From Leptodactylus fallax (Eukaryota > Chordata > Amphibia > Anura > Leptodactylidae): a DNA stretch of 64,000 bases. The stretch covers positions 1,426,001 through 1,490,000 of the forward strand of contig CAMRHE010000333.1 in the NCBI GenBank assembly GCA_947044405.1, given 5' to 3'. The position numbers and the translations under genes are program-made. Shown here one piece after another: positions 54,848 through 64,000 of this stretch; positions within the stretch are counted from its first letter, which is position 1, and every line of letters starts with the position of its first letter. Below the pieces are notes generated by a model. It made no database searches. It saw only the letters and a program-made list of their open reading frames with translations, and was not told where the DNA came from.

Positions 54848-55244
54848 TTATATGAATGACCACCCAGGGCAATAATTTTTCATAAGCAAAAGTGTTGTTG
54901 ATAGCAGATCGTAAAGCCGAAATGGTGGGGGAGCAGTCGATTTCCATCTCTGGACCAGCATCAACTTGGCGATAGTCAAAATCTTACACAAGAGTATTCT
55001 ATGTGGGCCTAGTGCGTTAAGAACTTTAAGCAGCAAAACAGCCAAGTGTGGAGTATACCGGATCTGGAGACCAAACAACTCTGAAAGCATTTTGAATACT
55101 TCTGCCCAGTATCCCTAAATAATAGGACATTGTCCCAAAATGTGAAGCAAAGTTCCCCTTCCCCTGCATCCCCTCTAGCACACTCCAGGGACAGAAGGGT
55201 AGGCCAACTGCAAAACTGAGGGGGTACGATACCATTGCAACATA
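54848..55244 (-). pseudogene. LINE ORF2 3' end beyond the Tc1 insertion
   Basis: Short open stretches in more than one frame (LQWYRTPSVLQ, GRSIQNAFR, SPDPVYSTLGCFAA) match the end of an L1-type ORF2 in style. Several frameshifts are present. Confidence 0.65.
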
Positions 55245-56873
<1,629 letters not shown>

Positions 56874-57314
56874 TAATTTTAATTGCCGTTTCAACATGTG
56901 TGCTGCACTTCAAGGAGGTATGAATCAATGTAATTGCACGGTGCCATTCATTGGGGGTAAAGTTCACTCCCAGATCTCTTTCCCAATAGCGAAACGGGGC
57001 AGATTTGGTATAAGAAGAAGTATCATCCATCAGATCATACAAAAACCTCAGGCCTCTCACTTTTTTTGATATCCATGTAAAGATTGCGCCATTATGAGGA
57101 GCAGGGGCGGAGGAGCCTTTAGACAAAAAGTGCAGAATTCTAAAATGTGTGTAGAAGTTTCTCATAGGGATTCCAAACTTTTGCCGCAGTGCCGTAAATG
57201 ATAGAGCTGTCCCACTTTCAGAGTATAACTGCGAGACCTGGGTTATTCCCCTGGCTTCCCAACCCAAAACATCCAAGTCCTTGATTGCCCAAGATAAGAA
57301 GGATAAAGGCATAT
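56874..57314 (-). pseudogene. LINE ORF2 C-terminal piece between the two insertions
   Basis: SFLSWAIKDLDVLGW, RQKFGIPMRNFYTHFRI, RYWERDLGVNFTPNEWHRA and ending THVETAIK at the Tc1 border. It joins smoothly to the piece beyond 58262 across the LTR-like insertion. Confidence 0.8.
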
Positions 57315-57319
57315 CCGAG

Positions 57320-58262
57320 CGTTATGATTCTGCTTAAGTGTGGCTGTGGCTCAGGGATGTATTTTGGTCTCTGGGTAGCGTATTTCTCTCTAGTTCCATT
57401 TACTCATAAGGTGCGCAGCCATAATCCTAGGTGTATATTGGCAGTAGTGGCAACACTGGAACAATAGGGCTTTGTATCCATCACAGCAGGGCTCAATTGA
57501 ATTCATATACAGCCTTGAGTGATCAAAGGAACATGCATTGTTCAAGCCTGGGCTATTGATCAGATATGGCTGATAACATTGTATCAATTCACTTGGTCTC
57601 AGTTCTTTACAAAGGATCTGGACTTGATTGCATTAACTCATCAGACTTACTGTTGCTGGTGACCTCAATCTGGGGGGTGGCATAAAGGGTATAAAAGATG
57701 AGGTAAGAGGCCTGTGGGAGGAGATTATGCTATAGAGATTATGCTATGGAGATTGGGCTGAGACCATCACAGACTACAGAGTTGTTACAGACAGACCATG
57801 AGGAGATTTTTTGTGATGAGACTATTGGACTAATGCTGAGAGACTGTGAGGAGAGCATGCAGGCTGGAATACTGTGATGCCACATGCTAGGAGTTAATGC
57901 CACATGCCAAGAAGCCTCCACTGGGTTACTCACACATGCATGTGTGAGTGTTGGACTACAGAACCACATCAAGGACATGTGTGGTAAAGTAACTATTTCA
58001 CCTTTATCCCTTTTATTTTATTTGTACTGTATCTTGTAACTAGTAACTGTTAATGCTTGCATATATCTGTATATCTGTTCTGAACTGTATATGTTAGATG
58101 TTAATACCGACCCATTTAGGGGTTAATAAATATATAAAATTTAGAAGGCTTGTCTTGTATTTATCTGTGAACCCGACACTCACTGGCGGTGAGTGTGGTT
58201 TTTATATGAAAGAGGACTCAGGGGTGGCCACAGCGGTGTTGGCGCACTGAGGATCTTTCACA
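57320..58262 (+). mobile_element. LTR-like insertion (943 bp) in the LINE
   Basis: CCGAG flanks both sides (57315-57319 and 58263-58267), and the LINE reading frame is continuous if the segment is ignored. In plus orientation it holds TATAAAAG (57690-57697), AATAAA (58125-58130) and ends TTTCACA, the order of U3, R and U5 in a solo LTR. The left edge does not start with TG, so class and exact border remain open. A perfect 7-bp hairpin (CACTCAC, GTGAGTG) lies at 58177-58195. Confidence 0.6.
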
Positions 58263-58267
58263 CCGAG

Positions 58268-58815
58268 ATGTTAAAATGCCTCGTAGGGGTTGCCTTCCCA
58301 TGAAGCATCGCCTAGGCAGTCAGGGAAGTGCGCATAATTGGTGAAAAAGATTGAGGCGGTGTGATGTTCCAAAAAGGTAAATACAAAGCATTCCCAAGCT
58401 TCAGAGGCGCTACAAAAGAGTGCTCCATGTGCAGCCAGGGAGCAGACACATCCATGGACCACCATCCAGCGCACTGGACAGCAAGGGAGGCAAGATAGTA
58501 GTTACGCACTATGGGAACACCCATTTCTCCAGCCAGCTTATGTTTAAACAGGAAACTTCTATTAATTCTAGGCCTTCTACCGCTCCATATGTATTTCGAA
58601 ATCACTCTCTGCATAGATTCAAAAAATGAAGCAGGGAGAGGAATCGGCAGCGTGCGGAACAGGTATAGAAGTCTAGGCAATAGTAGCATCTTAAAAGCAG
58701 CCACTCGCCCAATCCAGGAAACATCTGTTAGTAGCATGCGTTCAGTTTCATCTCGCGAAGTTTTTATCATTGGAAAATAATTTTGTTGATAAAGAGACCT
58801 AGGAGAGGAAGACAC
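58268..58815 (-). pseudogene. LINE ORF2, region after the reverse transcriptase
   Basis: Continues from the RT after a frameshift: SSSPRSLYQQNYFPMIKT, WIGRVAAFKMLLLPRLLYLF, KYIWSGRRPRI, GEMGVPIVRNYYLASLA. This is the standard C-terminal extension of L1-type ORF2. It is cut at 58262 by the LTR-like insertion. Confidence 0.85.
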
Positions 58816-59945
58816 CCAAATATTGAATGCTATCCTTCCTCCAATTAAAGTTGTATGTGGACTGTAAAGAGCTCAGCATGGAAGAGGGAACATTGAATGG
58901 AAGGGCCTGTGATTTTGATAAGTTCAATTTGTAATAAGACAGCTGACCAAAAGTCTGAATAATACCCATAAGACGTGGGAGCGACACCCCCGGGTTGGTT
59001 AACATAAGAAGAATGTCGTCAGCATATAGCGATATAAGATGGACTCTATCCTTTACAGTAACGCCTTGTACATCGGGATCTAATCTTAGATGTTGGGCCA
59101 ATGGCTCCATGGAGAGGACAAAGATCAAGGGTGACAACAGGCACCCCTGTCTAGTCCCATTATTAATTGTGAAAGAGTCCGACACCGTACCATTTGTAAA
59201 AACTTTTGCAGAGGGTGCCGAGTAAAGCGCCTCTATGGCCCCCAAAATCATTCCGGAAAATCCCATAGTCTTAAGAGCCGAGAAGGCATACGACCAGCAA
59301 ATGCGGTCAAACGCCTTTGCGGCGTCCAATGCAAGCAGCACCGCCCCCACACCCCCCGAAACGACACGATGAACCAAATTCAAGACCCATCTGGTATTTT
59401 CATAGGCTTGACGCACCTTAACAAATCCTACTTGATCATAGTTTATTAAACTCGGGAGGCAATCAGCTAGGCGTGTCGCTATTAGTTTAGCATATATCTT
59501 TAAATCGGAGTTTAACAAGGAAAGGGGTCTAAAATTTTGGGGCGAGGTTGGGGCCTTACCAGGCTTGGGCAAAGTAACCACCAATGCCTCTTGATTTTCC
59601 CGAGGAAATGCTTTAGACTCCACCGCAGTCTTCAAAAAGGACAACAACGGGTCCTGCAGAATCTGAGAAAATGTTTTATAATATTCATTGGTAAGGCCGT
59701 CCGGACCCGGAGATTTACGGGAGGGCAGCGACTTAATGGTTGTGGACAACTCCAAATCAGTTATAGGAGCATTTAAGGACGCTAATTGATTCTCAGTAAA
59801 CCGAGGCATATGAGCCGATATTAAAAATAAGTCAATATCTGCCTGAGAAGGGGGATCACTGGATCACCGAAGAATCATCTGCAATATTATAAAGATCCGC
59901 ATAAAAGGATCTAAATGCATTCGCTATACCTTTAGGGTCATAAAT
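58799..59945 (-). pseudogene. LINE ORF2 reverse transcriptase domain
   Basis: The long open part (58799-59809) has SPGPDG, ALDAAKAFDR (motif A), GTRQGCLLSPLIF (motif B) and YADDILLML (motif C), the last being the catalytic centre. Upstream, at 59810-59945, the same domain continues (DPKGIANAF, FYADLYN) but is broken by a stop. The frame shifts at about 58805. Confidence 0.9.
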
Positions 59946-59964
59946 TTTATGTGATACTTCCTTA

Positions 59965-60669
59965 CTATGGAGGACAGTCATATTTCTCCGAGATGAGCAG
60001 CGTAACTGCCGCGTGGTCAGACCATGTTATTTGCGAAATGGTGGACTGCATAACAAGAGGGAGAGTACTTTGGTCCACTAAAAATAGATCAATACGAGAG
60101 TAGCTATTATGTGCGGCCGAGAAAAAAGTGTAGTCTCGCTCAGTGCTATGCAGTATCCGCCAAGCCTCAAACAAATTATGGCGGCACAGAGCCTGTGAGA
60201 AAGAAGGGAGTTGCTGTGAGAGGCCAGATGTGGTATCTACCAAAGGATCGGGCGCTACATTAAAATCTCCCATCAACAGTAAGCAACCCTGCTTCCTTTT
60301 TTCAATCGCTTTCACAAGCCTTCCAAAGAGTGCTACCTGTCTTTTATTAGGGGCATAAACCGACACCAACGTGTAGGTGACATTGTTGAGGAGGCACACC
60401 AATATAACGAAACGTCCCCCAGGGTCTGAGTAGTGGGAAAGTAGCTGAAACGCCACTGAGTCTCTGCTCCCGATCAGCAGTCCCCTACATTTGGAGGAGT
60501 AATGAGCGTGGAACATATGAGGATATGATGGGTGTTTAACCCGGGTGGCATCCTTCTTCAAAAGGTGTGCATCCTGTACTGCCAGTATATCACAACCCTG
60601 AACCCGAACCTCACCCCACAAATTAGCTCGTTTTTGAGGGGTATTCAAACCCCTAACATTCATGGACAT
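59965..60669 (-). pseudogene. LINE ORF2 endonuclease domain
   Basis: A 234-residue open piece of an APE-type endonuclease, which nicks target DNA for LINE insertion. Seen: MNVRGLN at 3-9, QDAH at 32-35, SVYAPN, GDFNVAPD, SRIDLFLVD and SDHAAV near the C-terminus. Most LINEs have QETH where this has QDAH, so the metal-binding Glu is Asp. The frame stops right after SEKYDCPP, and the next LINE sequence belongs to a point well beyond the usual linker. Confidence 0.88.
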
Positions 60670-60917
60670 AATCTTAAGAACTATACTGCAACTCTAAAAG
60701 AGCTATAAGAATCACCACATATAGACTTATAAACATAGAAATAATACATAAGTATAGAGGTATAAGATTGCTCCATGCCAAAAAGCCGATTCGACCAAGG
60801 TGCCAGAACCTCTAAGAAATTAAATCAGCCGAAACCATAGAGCAAGAAGGAATGGGACCGGGAGCAGACAGGTAAGTAAAGACCTAATGCTGCTATAGGG
60901 GGGACCAGTGAAGGGGC

Positions 60918-61140
60918 CAGGGGTGTAACTACCAGGGTAGCAGCAGAGTAACCCCAGCAGGTAACGGGCCCTATTTACTTACCAATCCCCGCTCCTGCTC
61001 ATGGCCGCCTGCTCTTCCCATTCTGTGGAGGCGGAGGTGACTGCGAGCAGGAGCGGGTATTGGTAAGTGAGGCCGCGGGCCACGAACCCCACAAACACTG
61101 CTATCATTATACTCTGGAGTCTGAAAAGAGCAACAGAGCC
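60918..61140. repeat. Left part of a hAT-type element related to 31042
   Basis: CAGGGGTGTAACTACC, AACCCCAGCAGGTAACGGGCCC, GGTAAGTGAGGCCGCGGGCC and CCCCACAAACACTGCTATCA match the left third of the 977-bp element. A CTAGTTACGCCCCTG end at 62518-62532 could be its right edge, but the flanking 8-mers differ. Confidence 0.7.
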
Positions 61141-61290
61141 AGACCTCGCCGGGAGGTACTGGGGACAGGTGAATATGTTTTTTTTTTTTTGTTTTTTTTT
61201 TCACCTCCCCAGGACTAATTATAAAAAAAAAAAAAAAAAAAACTTACGCTGGACAGCCGCTTTAAAGTGTGGGTCATTAAGATGGTATAT

Positions 61291-61692
61291 TAAAGGTGTT
61301 GTTTAGGCATAATTTTTTTTATGGTCTATCCTCAGGATAGGCCATAAATACCTGATCAATAGGGGGCCAACACCCGACCCCTGGACCAATCAGCTGTACG
61401 GAGCCACGTCCTGAACACAATAAGGGGTCGGAAGAAGAAATCTTTGTCCACTGTAAAATAGCCGGGCACTTTCACTGCGTCTCAGAACATATTGAAATCA
61501 GTGGGAGCTGAGCTGCAGTGAAGTCACCGGGCTGGATAGAGCTTTCTTCCCTGTATTGTGTACAGAAGGGATGTCGGAAGTGGCTCCGTACAGCTGATGG
61601 GTCCATGTGTCAGCCCCTAACTCATCAGGTATTTATGGTCTATATTGAGAATAGGCCATAAAAAAAAATTAAGCCTGGACAGCTCCTTTAAT
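61291..61692. mobile_element. Foldback repeat J, best copy
   Basis: TATCCTCAGGATAGGCCATAAATACC at the left faces GGTATTTATGGTCTATATTGAG at the right. GTACGGAGCCACGTCC faces GGAAGTGGCTCCGTACAG. Long arms, TTTAA at the right edge. Confidence 0.7.
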
Positions 61693-61850
61693 ATGCCCCA
61701 CACAGTTTAATGCCCCCCCCACAGGATGTTAGTCCCCATCCCTGCCCCCCACACAATATAATGGCCCCACCACTGTTCCCCATACAGTATGGGGGACCAG
61801 TGAAGAGGCCACTGTATAGGGGGACCAGTGAAGTGGCCATAAACAAATTT
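61693..61850. repeat. Degenerate CCCCACACAGTATAATG tandem repeat
   Basis: CCCCACACAGTTTAATG, CCCCACACAATATAATGG and GGGGACCAGTGAAG units, again like the 31-bp motif at 3990. Confidence 0.55.
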
Positions 61851-62185
61851 GGCCCAGACAACTCCTTTGAAGAGGTTGTCCATAAATTGTCGCAGTCAGG
61901 GAGGTGTAAAAAAAAAAAGCATACTCACATGTCCCCCGTCTGTATCAGTTCAGTCTCATGGCAGTGCCTCATTTCTGTAAATCCTGTACCTAATTGTTCT
62001 TAGTTGTGACAAGTGCAGGACTCCCAGCAAGAAGGCGCCGGCATGAGACTAAATGGACACTGGCAGAGGACAACAGAGGGCCTGAGACAGGTGAGTATGC
62101 TTTTTTATTTTTTTTTTTTATTTTACACCTCCTGCCCGCCACATCGGTTGCTCCAAATCCTGGACAACCTCTTTATCAATCGTTC
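61851..62185. mobile_element. Foldback element K
   Basis: GAAGAGGTTGTCCATAA faces TCCTGGACAACCTCTTT. CATACTCACATGTC faces GACAGGTGAGTATGC. A related copy is at 4946. Confidence 0.6.
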
Positions 62186-62544
62186 TAATATTGATGGCCT
62201 GTCCTTAGGATAGACCATCAATATTACATTTGCGGGGGTCTGACAGCCAGGACCTCTGCAGATCAGCTTTTCTAGGACAGTGCAGTAATGGTAACAATTC
62301 CAGGAGCCACATTGTTCACTTGCCATACAGGGTGTAGCGGTGGGTTTAGGTAGTGCAGTGGTGCGCATCGCATGGCTCCCGACATGCTGTTATTAGCTGT
62401 AGCCACCCTGTCTCGGTACAGTTGATCTGCAGGGGTTCTGACGGTGGGCCCCAAGAAAGAGTTCCACTGGTGGGCCCTAGACATCCCAGTCCGACACTGT
62501 GTGAGGTCCAGTCTTTGCTAGTTACGCCCCTGAACACATACTAA
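62186..62544. repeat. Family J fragment and a hAT-type end
   Basis: GGCCTGTCCTTAGGATAGACC (62199) is family J. GCTAGTTACGCCCCTG (62517-62532) is a hAT-type terminus in reverse orientation. Confidence 0.5.
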
Positions 62545-62961
62545 GGGTGGGTTCACATTTGCGCTTGAATCCGTCCGCTGCCAATCCGAGTGAAACTCTC
62601 GGGAAACTGGATAGGCACCGGATAGCGACAGGTTAGCGACACGTTGCTTAAAACCCCATTCATTTGAATGGGGTTTTAAAGCAATGTGCGGGTGTCCGAT
62701 TGCACCCTCTGCGCTGCGAATCCAGTATTTTTCTCGGAAACAAAGTCGGACATGCAGGACTTTGTGTCCGATGAATAAAAATGGCTTCGCGGCGCAGAGG
62801 GTGCAATCGGACACCCGCTCATTGCTTTAAAACCCCATTCAAATGAATGGGTTTTTAAGCAATGCGTCGCTAACCTGTCGCTATTCGGTGCATATCCAGT
62901 TTCCCAAGATTTTCACTTGGATTGGCACTGGACGGACTGAAGCGTAGGTGTGAACCCACCC
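62545..62961. mobile_element. 417-bp near-palindrome with TAA target sites
   Basis: GGGTGGGTTCACATTTGCG and (reverse complement) GGGTGGGTTCACACCTACG are the ends, next to TAA at 62542-62544 and 62962-62964. The arms match over about 180 bp each (GCGACAGGTTAGCGACACG, AATGGGGTTTTAAAGCAATG, GGGTGTCCGATTGCACCC). The centre lies near 62740. Confidence 0.88.
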
Positions 62962-62964
62962 TAA

Positions 62965-63520
62965 CTGAAAAAGGGCTACTAATACGCAATATAAATAAAT
63001 ACTGAGCTATATAAATATTGCATGTACCATAAACAAAAGCACACAGAAAAAATAGTCATAATACCATACATATTTATTATTAAATACACAAATTAGGGTA
63101 AATAACGTACATTCTTTCCACATGGTCTGTATAGGGTCATCAGTATATACTGTAAATTGCTTTCCCTGAATTTCAGCTATATTATGTTCTTGATTGATGT
63201 GCATTCTAGCCCTGTTTGGGTGTAGACTAGCACTCTAAGTACTGTTTTGATATTATGGAATACTGTGCTTGGAGGGTTCATAGCAATTGATTGATGGGTC
63301 TTACTATCGCCTCATTCTTATCATTGAGGAATACATTTTTGTGTTGATTTTATCTTTGTCCTCCTTGTGAATTTACCCTAACTTGTGTATTTAATAATGA
63401 AGATTTATGGTATTAGGAATATTTTTTCTGTGTGCTTTTGTTTTTGGTATATGATCTCGGGCACATGGCAGTCACTTTGCACGACTTTTATATACATTCT
63501 TGCAATTAGATAAAGACAAC
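62965..63520. other. AT-rich stretch, no gene
   Basis: An inverted pair is visible: AATACACAAATTAGGGTAAAT (63083) against TTTACCCTAACTTGTGTATTT (63373), and AGCACACAGAAAAAATA (63041) against ATTTTTTCTGTGTGC (63421), about 400 bp across. This is probably another foldback element. Confidence 0.5.
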
Positions 63521-63523
63521 TAA

Positions 63524-63744
63524 GGCTGGGTCCACATGAGCGCTCGGGGATTCCGTTCCCCACTCCGCTTGAAAAATGCGGATTTTCCGCATTTTTCAGG
63601 TGGAAACCCAGCGGACCCCATTATAGTCTTTGGGGTCCATGGGTTTCCATGGGTAACCGCTTTGTAAGCGTATTGGGTTTCCGTTTTTCGGTTCCCCAAG
63701 TGGACCCGAAGAACAGAAACCCAAGAGCAAGTGTGAATCTAGAG
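63524..63744. mobile_element. Foldback element E
   Basis: TAA (63521-63523) precedes GGCTGGGTCCACATGAGCG. GGGGATTCCGTTCCCC and GGTTCCCCAAGTGGACCC, with AATGCGGATTTTCCGCATTT inside. The right edge AAGTGTGAATCTAGAG is followed by TTA. Confidence 0.65.
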
Positions 63745-64000
63745 TTAAAAAAAAAAACTGGATTGCGTGATTTTATAAAGACTACTACTATATGAATAAA
63801 AAATACACTTTCTTTGAAATATTTTGACCTTTTAAAACCAGTTTTAATTTTTCTCTATTAGGGGGAATTGGTCTGTATCTCCACATGGCATGTTCCACCA
63901 CTAAAGTATACATGTATATAGATTTCAATTTGTATGTTATTTGCAAAAAACTCGGTGAATGTCCTGTTCATCTGAATGGGGCCTGCAGAAAACAAAGCAC

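Noticed and set aside
60918..62532. A single 1.6-kb hAT element
   Set aside because: The inner sequence at the left matches the 31042 family, but the flanking 8-mers (GAAGGGGC and AACACATA) differ and other repeats lie between, so the two ends may belong to different insertions.

Overview
The window looks like vertebrate, most likely anuran (frog) nuclear DNA. It carries one recognisable cellular gene on the minus strand, with large introns, set in a dense field of dispersed repeats: Tc1/mariner, hAT, TTAA- and TTA-flanked foldback elements, a tRNA-type SINE, a LINE of the L1/Tx1 kind and several minisatellites. The species assignment is an inference from the gene and the repeat style, not a database result.

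The gene is an organic cation/carnitine transporter of the SLC22A4/SLC22A5 (OCTN1/OCTN2) group. All ten coding exons can be placed between 49125 (start codon) and 15288 (stop codon). Nine introns have GT-AG ends and every exon joins in frame, giving a 558-residue protein. The nine complete internal junctions reproduce the exon lengths I remember for human OCTN genes (393, 104, 155, 172, 127, 101, 215, 183, 136 nt). A strong poly(A) signal lies at 14732-14737. Two arginines usually conserved in the family are replaced (Ser166 in the DRxGRK motif, Gln282 in the PESPRW motif).

Layout: 1-14700 is intergenic DNA downstream of the gene, with a decayed Tc1 element (6190-7763), a hAT-type element with a perfect 8-bp target duplication (3630-4160), a hAT MITE and an inverted pair of dispersed repeats. 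14715-49125 is the transporter gene; its introns hold many foldback elements, two further hAT-type elements with perfect 8-bp duplications (31042-32018, 38284-38555) and a SINE whose pol III B-box segment has been tandemly amplified. 49126-49500 is the GC-rich promoter side. 49511-52415 is a 51-bp minisatellite of more than 50 units, starting about 390 bp upstream of the start codon. 54264-60900 is a minus-strand LINE into which a nearly intact Tc1-like transposon (55245-56873) and an LTR-like segment (57320-58262) have inserted. 60900-64000 is more repeat DNA, ending in a 417-bp near-palindrome and a related element.

Nothing prokaryotic, no CRISPR array, no tRNA or rRNA gene and no second cellular protein-coding gene was found.
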